The notes under the pieces are model-generated. The model did not search any database and was not told the origin of the DNA. It worked only from the letters and a program-made list of their open reading frames with translations. The position numbers and the translations under genes are program-made. Positions 26,578-33,942 of a stretch of 64,000 bases of DNA are shown here, piece after piece. Location: the NCBI RefSeq assembly GCF_018398875.1, contig NZ_JAGWDK010000030.1, forward strand, positions 1 to 64,000, read 5' to 3'. The stretch comes from Bradyrhizobium sp. sGM-13. GTDB taxonomy: Bacteria; Pseudomonadota; Alphaproteobacteria; Rhizobiales; Xanthobacteraceae. The first letter of the stretch is position 1. The number at the start of each line of letters is the position of its first letter.

Positions 26578-26743
26578 GGAGATCCTCCAGCTTCAGCGCG
26601 CCGGCATCTCAACAGCATCGGCTGAGCTTCTGCTGCAGAGGATGCTGGCGAAGATCGAAGACCTTTGCGCCGAGCGGGACCGGCTCAGAAAAGAGCAGGG
26701 CAGCCCGACCAAGGGGCGCGTTCTCGGTGGCCGGAGCTGGTGA
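26513..26743 (+). CDS. Small conserved helical protein
   Basis: A 76-residue protein: DHVHAGIEHTRVQVGRQRKE, STASAELLLQRMLAKIEDLC and ERDRLRKEQ. The pattern looks like a short two-helix coiled-coil protein of the kind common in Bradyrhizobium. Its TGA overlaps the ATG of the next gene (TGATG), implying coupling. Function unknown. Confidence 0.6.
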   Translation: MGLDHVHAGIEHTRVQVGRQRKEILQLQRAGISTASAELLLQRMLAKIEDLCAERDRLRKEQGSPTKGRVLGGRSW

Positions 26744-26946
26744 TGGGCGAACAATTGAAATGGTACGACGAGAAGGCGGACAACTCGCCCTGGATCAAGG
26801 CGCTTGCCGAACTGCGCCGGCAAGCAATGCGAGAGGGCTACTGTTATCAACACGTCCAGGCGATCACGGTTGCGATCGATCAGTACGCAGAGAAGGCGCT
26901 AGGCAACCGCGACTACTTCCTCAACAAGCCGTATGGCGTTGGCTGA
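26743..26946 (+). CDS. 67-residue conserved protein (MGEQLKWYDEKADNSPW type)
   Basis: A small protein: MGEQLKWYDEKADNSPWIKA, LRRQAMREGYCYQHVQAITV and EKALGNRDYFLNKPYGVG. This is a short Bradyrhizobium family that I recall, often found near genes for other short proteins. It starts at the ATG overlapping the preceding TGA by one base. Function unknown. Confidence 0.75.
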   Translation: MGEQLKWYDEKADNSPWIKALAELRRQAMREGYCYQHVQAITVAIDQYAEKALGNRDYFLNKPYGVG

Positions 26947-27202
26947 CTACCCGGAGGCTGGCCCCCTACGCCAAAAGGCGTGTACGCTGTGCCGCGGGCC
27001 CGCTTGCCATCTCGTCGGCAGCGTCACGCATGACGGTGCGGCAGCGCACGTCGACGATCTTGTCGTCAATCTGCGCGCATTACCTACTTCGGCTGATGAA
27101 CTGCCACGCAAGGTCTCGGAACCGGACCCAACGGCTAAATGTTATCAATAGCTAGAATTCCAAGCTGCGCACTGCGTATACGCTGCAGGCGGAGGAAAGC
27201 TC

Positions 27203-27297
27203 ATGGATACCACCACACTTCTAATTATTTAATTATTGTGCTTGTTATTCTGCTGGTTGGCGGCGGCGGCTGGTACGGCCGAGGACGCTGGTACTAA
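27203..27297 (+). pseudogene. Tiny glycine-rich membrane peptide gene with frameshift
   Basis: A strong RBS (GGAGGAAAG) precedes MDTTTLLII, then a stop; the neighbouring frame continues IIVLVILLVGGGGWYGRGRW and Y-stop at 27295. Adding one T in the ATTATTTAATT run restores a 31-residue single-span peptide of a type that I recall in rhizobia and Bradyrhizobium (LLVGGGGWYGRGRW). Confidence 0.65.
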
Positions 27298-27351
27298 ACG
27301 TTAGCTCGATCCGTGGTCAATCTTCACGTCTCGTCTGTCTAAAAGCGCCGA

Positions 27352-27648
27352 TTAGTCGCAGACGCGCTCCCTGCGCGTGATCCTGCGGCCGTCGTCCCGT
27401 TCAACCTGGGTAGTCACCGTGCGGCAGCGCGGTCGTGGGCCGATGGTGACACCGCCTGGACCGACGCCAACTGTGGCGTTGGAGTCATAACGCCGACGGT
27501 CCCTATAGTCGCGGTCGTCGCGGTCTTCGTAGTGCCGGCCGGTCTGCATATCGACTTGGGCCATTTTGACGCCTTGGGCGTTGGCCGGAGTGACGAGCGG
27601 GGCGGTCGTCAGCACCGCTAACGCCACGACAAAAGCGATTTTTATCAT
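27352..27648 (-). CDS. Small periplasmic protein, Arg/Asp-rich
   Basis: A 98-residue protein starting MIKIAFVVALAVLTTAPLVT, a clear signal peptide ending ANAQG. The mature part has a charged stretch (YEDRDDRDYRDRRRYD) followed by GVGPGGVTIGPRPRCRTVTT and RRERVCD. Two cysteines could pair. GGAGGA lies seven bases before the ATG; the 20-codon upstream extension is not needed. Similar small exported DRR-rich proteins occur across Bradyrhizobium; function unknown. Confidence 0.75.
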   Translation of the reverse strand: MIKIAFVVALAVLTTAPLVTPANAQGVKMAQVDMQTGRHYEDRDDRDYRDRRRYDSNATVGVGPGGVTIGPRPRCRTVTTQVERDDGRRITRRERVCD

Positions 27649-28002
27649 GGTGAGTCCTCCCTTGGTACTTGAAGAGGTGTAACGGGCACGAACACTGAGG
27701 GGTTCCACTAGGCATTGCGTGGAAGGCTGTGGCCGTTTGATTGCTCACAAAATCAAAAGCCCGCCGGTTCACGCTGGCGGGCCGCTTTCGAGTGAACCTA
27801 TGGAGCCGCAGAACGACCAACATGTATCCGGGATTTTGTTAGTCCCTCTCGGAGGAGAGATTCAGCGCCGCCAGCGAACGTTTCAACGCTAGGCGGCGTT
27901 GCGTTGTCCGGTCCCGTCGTGCGCCGGGCCGCCTAGAATCCTTTTATCAACCCTAGATAAACAAAGCACCGATCTGGACCGTCTTACTTTTGGAGATGGT
28001 CG
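27649..28002. other. Gap with one terminator-like hairpin
   Basis: Promoter side of both flanking genes. Apart from the hairpin at 27755-27782 nothing supportable is seen. Confidence 0.35.
27751..27782 (-). terminator. Hairpin with T-run on the minus strand
   Basis: GCCCGCC (27759-27765) pairs with GGCGGGC (27776-27782); read leftwards it is followed by TTTTGATTT. No minus-strand gene ends directly to its right, so its role is unclear. Confidence 0.35.
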
Positions 28003-28281
28003 ATGGATCAGAGTGACGATCCCCGGGAACTGGAGCGCAAGATTGAACAGGCGGCCCGGATTGCTTCGCGTGTCAGCGATCAGACTACCGTTGAGCGGCT
28101 GAGGGCGTGGATTGAGGATCTGAAGCAGAAGCTGCGGCAGCGTCTGGAGACGAGACACACAAAGCAGGCGATCAGTGCACGCGCCCGGGAAATTTGGGAA
28201 CAGAACGGATGCCCTGCAGACCGGGACTTGGAGTTTTGGCTTCAAGCCGAGTCTGAGATCAGCGAACGCGATCGGCCGTAA
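28003..28281 (+). CDS. DUF2934 domain protein
   Basis: A 92-residue protein. The first 60 residues form helices (ELERKIEQAARIASRVSDQT). The C-terminal ISARAREIWEQNGCPADRD and LEFWLQAESEI are the DUF2934 signature, a short helix-turn-helix-like module of unknown function frequent in alphaproteobacteria. ATG follows GGAGATGGTCG. It lies upstream of another short gene in the same direction. Confidence 0.85.
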   Translation: MDQSDDPRELERKIEQAARIASRVSDQTTVERLRAWIEDLKQKLRQRLETRHTKQAISARAREIWEQNGCPADRDLEFWLQAESEISERDRP

Positions 28282-28379
28282 TCGACTGCTCAGTATCGGC
28301 CGCTCAGCCTCCGTGCGTGAATGTCTCGACGTGTCGATCCAGTTGCCATAGCTCAACGTCGTAACCATCAACGAGCTGT

Positions 28380-28538
28380 TTGGCGAGCAAGCAGGACCAG
28401 GCGCGCGTGGCGGGCGGTCAAGACTACGAGGTGCGTTACGAAGCCAAGAAAACCGGACGATCGGCAAGTGCGGTAAAGAAGGCGGTGAAGAAGGTAGGCA
28501 GTAGTCGGAAGCGCGTCGAGCAGCGCCTGGGACGTTAG
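28380..28538 (+). CDS. DUF3606-like small protein
   Basis: A 52-residue protein read from a TTG start: MASKQDQARVAGGQDYEVRY, then EAKKTGRSASAVKKAVKKVG and VEQRLGR. The pattern (V.GGQDYEVRYEAKKTG, AVKKVGxSRKxVE) matches the short DUF3606 family, DNA-binding-like and of unknown role. Only a weak RBS is seen, so the start is uncertain. A strong terminator hairpin follows at 28604. Confidence 0.7.
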   Translation: MASKQDQARVAGGQDYEVRYEAKKTGRSASAVKKAVKKVGSSRKRVEQRLGR

Positions 28539-28603
28539 GAACGCGGAAGCGAGAAGTGGAGTTGATGCGCGTCGCAACCCGATGCGACACCTCACCTCCA
28601 GGA

Positions 28604-28634
28604 GGGCCCCAGCACGTCCCCGCTGGGGCCCTTT
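28604..28634 (+). terminator. Rho-independent terminator-like hairpin
   Basis: GGGCCCCAGC (28604-28613) and GCTGGGGCCC (28622-28631) form a perfect ten-base stem with an eight-base loop, followed by TTTG. It sits 65 bases after the DUF3606-like gene and probably ends that transcript. Confidence 0.6.
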
Positions 28635-28674
28635 GCTGCGGACTGCGGCAGTTAGCCAGCCGCGTTCGATCAGC

Positions 28675-28857
28675 TCAAATCGGGCTTGAAGCCTGCCGGC
28701 ATCGCCGGGACGTCGTCAGGATCGGCCGGATTTCTATGCAGTTCGGGCACGGTGCGCCGGCGCCGCCGCAACCACAGGCCCTTTCTCCCAAGAACGGCCG
28801 ATCGAGGTGATTTTCACAAACCCACCGAGTGTTGTCACACCGAGGACAGTACCGCAT
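28675..28857 (-). CDS. Small CxxC zinc-ribbon-like protein
   Basis: A 60-residue protein: MRYCPRCDNTRWVCENHLDR, then GERACGCGGAGAPCPNCIEI. The spacing of cysteines (CPRC, CENH, CGCGGAGAPCPNC) suggests a zinc-binding ribbon. It matches a short family that I recall in Bradyrhizobium (CDNTRWVCENHP, GERAC.CGGAGAPCP). Function unknown. Confidence 0.75.
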   Translation of the reverse strand: MRYCPRCDNTRWVCENHLDRPFLGERACGCGGAGAPCPNCIEIRPILTTSRRCRQASSPI

Positions 28858-29206
28858 CGAATTCCGCTCGGTAGCAAAGGAAAACCAATGTCGGTGCGGT
28901 CATTGGGTTCCGGCGCCGATGGTGCGGCTAACTTTTGTTGTAGCGAAAGACGGCTATGCGGTGCTGTGATTTTGGCGTGGCCCTTTGTGGGTGAAGGGCT
29001 GGCCTCCAGGGGCCTCAGCTTCACGTCCCGAAGCTGGGGCTCTTGGTGCTGGGTAAATAGGTCGCCGCAAGTTTCACGAGCCTTGCTCTATCGATTGCCA
29101 TTTTGTCCCGAAAATCGTGCTCTAGAGTCGTGGTTCGAACCGACACCTGAATCGATCAGTGCTTCAATGTCGGCGTTTTCAGCACGTATAATTAGTTCGC
29201 GATTGG

Positions 29207-29232
29207 CCCGGCTCCCGCAGAGCCGGGTTTTT
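29207..29232 (+). terminator. Rho-independent terminator
   Basis: CCCGGCTC (29207-29214) pairs with GAGCCGGG (29220-29227) over a five-base loop, followed by five T. The upstream transcript is not identified. Confidence 0.65.
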
Positions 29233-29422
29233 CGTTGATAGGTTCTCGCGCCTTCTGGTTATGCACGGGCGCTTACGTCGGCTTTGGGAGCGGTCGAGCG
29301 GACCTAGATCGGCCCAAGCTGCAGCCGAGCGGCTGGGGACCTGATGATTGTTGTTCGCGATACCAACGGGCCGGTGTTGGAAGCAAAGTACTCATTCGAA
29401 GCTACGCGTCTCGATGGTCCGA

Positions 29423-29475
29423 AACCGAATTCGTGGTGCCGTAACCGAATTCGGTTTGCCGCTAACCGAATTCGG
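29423..29475 (+). repeat. Three iteron-like direct repeats upstream of the recombinase module
   Basis: AACCGAATTCG occurs at 29423, 29443 and 29464, a spacing of 20 and 21 bases, about two helical turns. The second and third copies extend to AACCGAATTCGG, whose core CCGAATTCGG is itself a palindrome. The array ends 62 bases before the AlpA-like start codon. Excisionase or recombinase arm sites and regulator operators often look like this; which protein binds is unknown. Confidence 0.7.
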
Positions 29476-29537
29476 CCAAATCCCGCAAAGGACCGCCTAG
29501 GACTTCTCCGCATTGTCAAAAACGGAGACGTTCGAAC

Positions 29538-29756
29538 ATGGATAATAGCGAAACCACCACCGGCTTTGTAAGACTTTCCGGCATTCTTGCGCCACGCGGG
29601 CCAATCCCTGTCAGCAAATCAACCTGGTGGGCGGGAGTTAAAGGCGGCCGTTACCCCAAGCCGGTGAAGCTGGGGCCGCGGATCACCGCTTGGCGCGTCG
29701 AGGACATTCGGTCGCCTAGTAGATACCCGCTCTCCCAGTCTGAATTGTCACTCTGA
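29538..29756 (+). CDS. AlpA-family phage/excisionase-like regulator
   Basis: A 72-residue protein. TTGFVRLSGILAPRGPIPVS, KSTWWAGVKGGRYPKPVKLG and PRITAWRVEDIR form the AlpA/MerR-like winged helix module found in prophage and integrative-element regulators and excisionases. The last dozen residues (SRYPLSQSELSL) do not match the usual end and may be altered by a small change. It lies 18 bases before the integrase in the same direction, so the two form an operon, and the triple repeat lies just upstream. Confidence 0.85.
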   Translation: MDNSETTTGFVRLSGILAPRGPIPVSKSTWWAGVKGGRYPKPVKLGPRITAWRVEDIRSPSRYPLSQSELSL

Positions 29757-29774
29757 ACAACGGGAAACGGCGCA

Positions 29775-30878
29775 ATGAAACACAACGAAGAAAACGAGCG
29801 GATCAAGCGTGCTTACAGGCTGCACCTGAAGGCCGCTTGCGGGCTTTCTGACGCAAGCATTGACGTTGCTAGCGCCGCCATTCACCGCTTCGAGGAATCC
29901 ACCGGCTTTCGGTCCTTCAAAAAGTTTCACTTTGAGCAAGCGATTGCGTTCCGTCGCCGGCTCGACGAGGCGCGGAACGAGCGAACGGGTAAACCCCTAA
30001 GCAAGGCCACCGCGCTCCAAATCCTGACCGCCTTGCGGGCGTATTTCCTTTGGCTGGCGGCACAGCCGGGTTATCGCAGCCGCATTCGCTATTCCGATGC
30101 CGACTACTTCCGTCTCTCCGAAAAGGATGCGCGCGTTGCAAAGGCGACCAAGCCCCGGCCGGTGCCGACGCCGGAACAGATTGAAAGCGTGCTGGAACGC
30201 AGTCCAATCGCCACCGTGATTGAGCGACGCAATCGGGCAATTGTTGCGTTCATTTGGTTGACCGGCGTTCGGGATGGGGCGCTTGTCACATTAAAGCTAA
30301 AGCATGTGGACCTTGCCAATGAGCTGGTTGACCAAGACCCGCGGGAAGTCAGAACGAAGAACAGCAAGCAATTGCGAACCACCTTTTTCCGTGTCGGCGG
30401 CTCCGCGCAGCGGATAGTGGAGGAATGGATTGCGGAACTGAGACGGGACCATCTATGGGGCAACGATGACCCGGTATTTCCAGCCACTGCGATCGGGCAG
30501 GACTCAGAACAACACTTCGCCGCGATTGGATTGGCTCGCGCTCATTGGGCGAGCGCTGACGCGGTACAGAAAATCTTCAAACAGCTATTCGTGGGTATCG
30601 GCTTGCACGGATTCAATCCGCATAGTTTTCGCCACGCGCTGGCGGCGCTAGGCGAGCGGACTTGCCAAAACCCGGAGCAATTCAAAGCTTGGAGCCAGAA
30701 CCTGGGCCACGAAGGAGTGCTCACAACGTTTTCTAGCTATGGGCCGGTGTCGGAGCAGCGGCAGGCCGAACTAATCAAAGGCCTCGCCCGGTGCTCTTGC
30801 GGACCGGACGAAGCATCCGCGTCTGCGTTGGCTCAAGCCGCTATCGGCGTGCTGCGCCAATTGGGCGTCCGTCCTTGA
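29775..30878 (+). CDS. Tyrosine recombinase (integrase)
   Basis: A 367-residue recombinase. Residues about 15-110 form the SAM-like core-binding domain (KATALQILTALRAYFLWLA). The catalytic domain begins with TGVRDGALVTLKL (Arg I), has HSFRHALAALG (His-xx-Arg) and LGHEGVLTTFSSYG (His and the Tyr nucleophile); all four key residues are visible. The family cuts and joins DNA at attachment sites. It follows the AlpA-like regulator with an 18-base gap. No phage structural genes are near, so it belongs to an integrative element or its remnant. Its own attachment site is not identified. Confidence 0.9.
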   Translation: MKHNEENERIKRAYRLHLKAACGLSDASIDVASAAIHRFEESTGFRSFKKFHFEQAIAFRRRLDEARNERTGKPLSKATALQILTALRAYFLWLAAQPGYRSRIRYSDADYFRLSEKDARVAKATKPRPVPTPEQIESVLERSPIATVIERRNRAIVAFIWLTGVRDGALVTLKLKHVDLANELVDQDPREVRTKNSKQLRTTFFRVGGSAQRIVEEWIAELRRDHLWGNDDPVFPATAIGQDSEQHFAAIGLARAHWASADAVQKIFKQLFVGIGLHGFNPHSFRHALAALGERTCQNPEQFKAWSQNLGHEGVLTTFSSYGPVSEQRQAELIKGLARCSCGPDEASASALAQAAIGVLRQLGVRP

Positions 30879-30934
30879 TTCGTAGCAGACTGGAAAGCTA
30901 ACTTCGCGAAGAAGCGTTTTTGGGGGCGGGCTGC

Positions 30935-31390
30935 ATGAGGATCGCGCGGGGCATGTTGAGGGTTTCGGTTGTTGCCGCTCTGCTAGTGGCAATTGCCGGC
31001 GTCGTGACGGCCCATTTCGAAGTGATCAAAAAGCAAGATCGCATTAGAGAAAGCTGGAACGAAGATACGCGGATATGGAAAGGGCTCCGCTGCGGTGGCC
31101 AATTTCTTGGAAAGGATATGCGAGAATACACGAACGAATTTGGGGTGATTGATATTGGGCGCGCGGGTTGCTCGAACGGAAGATTTCTCGCAACCTTCGA
31201 TGAAATCCGAGACGCCATTAACCGGCCCGCCCCGGTGAAGCCGGATAGCGACTATCTCGCGATCTACCTGCCGCATTTGGGGATATGGCCAGTGCTTGCT
31301 TTCATTGCCTTCTGTGTGGTCAATCTACTCGGCCTGCTCGCGATCGGCGTTCGCTCAACGGCCAATTGGATCAAGGCAGGCTTTCGGTAA
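30935..31390 (+). CDS. Membrane protein with two spans, unknown
   Basis: A 151-residue protein with membrane segments near the start (VSVVAALLVAIAGVVTAHF) and near the end (GIWPVLAFIAFCVVNLLGLL). Between them is a roughly 85-residue periplasmic-looking part with two cysteines (RCGGQ and GCSNG). GGGGGCGGG lies before the ATG. It is 56 bases after the integrase and overlaps, at its 3' end, the small gene on the other strand. Cargo of the element is a fair guess; no family is recognised. Confidence 0.6.
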   Translation: MRIARGMLRVSVVAALLVAIAGVVTAHFEVIKKQDRIRESWNEDTRIWKGLRCGGQFLGKDMREYTNEFGVIDIGRAGCSNGRFLATFDEIRDAINRPAPVKPDSDYLAIYLPHLGIWPVLAFIAFCVVNLLGLLAIGVRSTANWIKAGFR

Positions 31391-31583
31391 ACTCAGTCCT
31401 CGTGCGAAACCGTGCGACCCGGCGCGGGCTGTCCCATAGTTCCACCGGATGGCTATCCACGCGTTGCCGCGCGCGCTCCACGAAGGCATCTTCCTCGGTG
31501 TCGCAAACTAGGACGATCGTCTGCAATACCTGACCCTCGAATGACAGCACAAAGGCGAGGTACTCTTTCAAATCGGCGCTCAA
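31371..31583 (-). CDS. Small conserved protein coupled to the integrase
   Basis: A 70-residue protein read from a TTG overlapping the integrase TGA. It reads SADLKEYLAFVLSFEGQVLQ, then LVCDTEEDAFVERARQ and HPVELWDSPRRVARF, the pattern of a short rhizobial family (an ILSFEGxV start and ELWxxxRRVARF end) similar to 23595-23786. Function unknown. Overlap with the integrase stop implies coupled translation. Confidence 0.65.
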   Translation of the reverse strand: MSADLKEYLAFVLSFEGQVLQTIVLVCDTEEDAFVERARQRVDSHPVELWDSPRRVARFRTRTEFTESLP

Positions 31584-32779
31584 TCAGTCTTGCGACGCTT
31601 CAGCGGGACCACCGTGTTGCCCTGCGAGGCGGAGCAGAAAATAGACCAAGCATCCATCAGCCCGCGCCGCTTTTCGAGTGCATCGCCGCGGCGATAAGCC
31701 CGCTCCGTTTCATCGCCAACCAGATGGGCGAGGGCGGCTTCTGCCACTTCGCGGGGAAAAGCCGTGCGTTCACCGGACCAATCGCGGAAGGCGCTCCGGA
31801 AGCCGTGCACGGTGGCGTCAATCTTCGCGCGGCGCAGGACCATTTCCAGCGCCATCACCGAAAGTGGGCGGTTGGCCTTACTGCCCGGAAAAATGAAATC
31901 CGAAACCTTGCGGGCCTGCATCGCTTTGAGGATTTGCACTGCGCGGTCGGAAAGCGGAACGCGGTGTTCGCGCCCGCCCTTCATTCGGGTGGCCGGCACC
32001 GTCCAAATTCGCGCGTTCAGGTCTACTTCACACCATTGCCCGCCCATAACCTCACCGGACCGCGCCGCAGTCAGGATGGCGAATTCCAGCGCTGCGGGAG
32101 CGATGCCGGGCATTTGGCCAAGCTGCTTTGAAAATTCGGGCACGTCGTCGAAAGCCATCGCCTTGTGATGCCCTCGCGTCAGCTTCTGGCGCTTGGGAAG
32201 CAGCGCGTCGAGGTGACCACGCCACCGGGCCGGGTTCTCGCCCGAACGCATCCCGCGGGCCTTAACGAAATCCAGGGTGCGTTCAATGCGACCGCGGAGC
32301 CGGGAGCCAGTTTCCGGCTTGGTCAGCCACAGAGGCTTCAGGACGCGCAGGACATCATCGGTGGTGATGTCGGCCACTGTTTTGGTGGCGATCGGCGCAC
32401 AATAGACGGTGAGGGTCATATTCCATTGAGCGCGGTGCTTGGCATTGCGCCACGCGGGCGACATGCTTTCAACGAGCGCGCTGGCGGCTTCCGCAAACGT
32501 CATGGTGGCGGGCTTCTGCCGGGCCGTGAGAGGATCAAGACCGCTGGCAAGCTGCTGGCGCGCGTTCGCAGCCAACTTGCGGGCTTGAACCAAGGGCACA
32601 TCGCGCACGGAGCCAAGCCCCATTTCGCGACGCCGGCCACCTGCTTTGTACATGAACAGCCATGATCGGCCGCCGCTTTCGGTGACGTTCAGGTAAAGCC
32701 CTGCGCCATCGGAATGGCGACCCGGTTTGCTTACCGTCTCAACCTTGCGAGCACTCAGCTTATTGATTTGGCGTCCCAT
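31580..32779 (-). CDS. P4-type tyrosine integrase with DUF4102 domain
   Basis: A 399-residue integrase. The N-terminal DUF4102 arm-binding domain (INKLSARKVETVSKPGRHSD, LYLNVTESGGRSWLF) is typical of P4-like integrases of genomic islands. The core-binding domain follows, then the catalytic residues: Arg I in LTAARSGEVMGGQW, the His-xx-Arg box in VHGFRSAFRDW, the later His in ALAHLVGDE and the Tyr in RAYRRGDALEKRR. Such integrases act at tRNA 3' ends. About 145 bases upstream lies a tRNA-Ser-like 3' end (32923-32938). MGRQINKL is chosen as start. Confidence 0.9.
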   Translation of the reverse strand: MGRQINKLSARKVETVSKPGRHSDGAGLYLNVTESGGRSWLFMYKAGGRRREMGLGSVRDVPLVQARKLAANARQQLASGLDPLTARQKPATMTFAEAASALVESMSPAWRNAKHRAQWNMTLTVYCAPIATKTVADITTDDVLRVLKPLWLTKPETGSRLRGRIERTLDFVKARGMRSGENPARWRGHLDALLPKRQKLTRGHHKAMAFDDVPEFSKQLGQMPGIAPAALEFAILTAARSGEVMGGQWCEVDLNARIWTVPATRMKGGREHRVPLSDRAVQILKAMQARKVSDFIFPGSKANRPLSVMALEMVLRRAKIDATVHGFRSAFRDWSGERTAFPREVAEAALAHLVGDETERAYRRGDALEKRRGLMDAWSIFCSASQGNTVVPLKRRKTD

Positions 32780-32922
32780 GATCTTCCCCACCGGCTTCCC
32801 CACCGAAATGGGCGGATCATAGCGGATGCGGCTGGACGAGGGAATGCAGGAAAGGCTTAGTTCTACGGGGGTTTCGCGCGAGCTTTGTACTGCCTAAAAC
32901 CGTGCTGGACGCTAATTTGGCG

Positions 32923-32938
32923 GACACTCTCTCCGCCA
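32923..32938 (+). other. tRNA-Ser 3'-end-like sequence, candidate attachment site
   Basis: GACACTCTCTCCGCCA resembles the last bases of alphaproteobacterial tRNA-Ser genes. It occurs 144 bases upstream of the start of the P4-type integrase, whose relatives insert at such ends. A near copy is at 39829-39844 (15 of 16 bases). No full tRNA is present at either place. Confidence 0.4.
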
Positions 32939-33490
32939 GCCCGGCTGAAGGCGCGCATTCTCTGCCCGAACTTGTTGGCAATTAAGCCCACTGGCAGCAG
33001 CGATTTCTCATTCGGACTCCGGACCTCAAATCGGCAGAGCCTGCCTATTCTTCTCCGAATGGCCCATCTATCTCCGGAGCTCTGGACTCTGCGGCTTCGG
33101 TACGGTTCTCAAAATTCGTATGTTTCGAGAGTCTTATGAATTGCAGTGAAGTGGGGTTCTGTGGCTCCTCTCGGACAAGCAATAGCATCCGATGTCGAAA
33201 TTTGTTCGAATGCTCCCGCCCCAGCCACCCATTCCTGCGTTCGGCCAGGCTTCCCAAGAGACGCGAGAATGAGCCGGAAATCCGGGCTTTTCGCGCACTC
33301 GCTTTCGTCTCTGGACCCCCGGTTTGCCGAGGTGAAGGCGGAAATGGGCGAAAGTCTCCGGCCTTCTCCGCGAATATTCCCGTTTTTGAGAGACTATTGG
33401 CAGAGACCGGTTTGATCACGACTGCCGCCCGAGGTGAATGACTTGAAGCAGGCAGTTTCCGGTAGGCAGCACATGCCGAATATAGATGCG

Positions 33491-33575
33491 TTCACTCGGG
33501 CGCGCATCATTCGAGAAAGATCACGCCGGTCTGGCGCGTGCCAAGGCGAACGGGTCCGCGCAGCGAGCTCGGCAG
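33491..33575 (+). pseudogene. Serine recombinase (resolvase) fragment
   Basis: The plus strand reads FTRARIIRERSR in one frame and GLARAKANG in the next, together the resolvase signature FxRxxIxERxxAGLARAKANG with one base missing at about 33525. Only about 28 codons remain and the catalytic serine part is gone. It is a scar of an earlier recombinase gene. Confidence 0.55.
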
Positions 33576-33776
33576 CACTGAGAAATCCGTGGTGCTGTCG
33601 GCTACATCTTGCCATCGATGATTGCGGAGCCAGCGCTGATCAGGAAGGCATCGCCGGCGACCTTCCTGAAGCGGAGTTTCCGCTCACGGCAGCACCAATC
33701 GTATAATACGTCTGGAGACAACTTGGGGACGTGTCGGTAATCCTCGTCGAGTATCCATAGGAATCTCCGATCGCAT

Positions 33777-33926
33777 ATGGCAGAACATCAGAACCAGCAT
33801 TACACGCCTCGTTGTTTGTTGAAGCTGTTCACGCTCAACGGCGGCGACAGGGCAATCAATTTATATGCGATCAAGGCCAATAAGCTCATCGCTGGTGCGC
33901 CAGCACCGCTTAGCAAATCGCAATGA
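33777..33926 (+). pseudogene. Truncated DUF4238 N-terminal fragment
   Basis: A 49-codon frame: MAEHQNQHYTPRCLLKLFTL, then NLYAIKANKLIAGAPAPLSK SQ and a stop. The QHYTPRxxLKxF start is how DUF4238 proteins begin, and the family normally runs to about 280 residues. Here it ends after 49, and 16 bases later a second DUF4238 protein begins. It may be a broken tandem duplicate or a short separate partner. Confidence 0.6.
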
Positions 33927-33942
33927 TCAACGAATAGCGGCC

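Larger units (their letters stand above)
28858..29537. other. Gap upstream of the recombinase module
   Basis: No gene is supportable. It holds a terminator hairpin at 29207 and three direct repeats at 29423-29475, both listed separately. Frames covering the repeats are not convincing genes. Confidence 0.45.
32780..33776. other. Long gap between integrase and DUF4238 genes
   Basis: About 1 kb without an intact gene. It holds the att-like sequence at 32923 and the serine-recombinase relic at 33491. Overlapping frames at 33136-33441 on both strands are not convincing. Confidence 0.45.

Noticed and set aside
29125..29150. Possible tRNA T-loop (GGTTCGAACC)
   Set aside because: Stem pairing on both sides is poor and no D-arm, anticodon arm or acceptor stem can be built.
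29423..29475. CRISPR array
   Set aside because: Only three units of 11 bases with short, similar gaps; no spacers of constant length and no cas genes.
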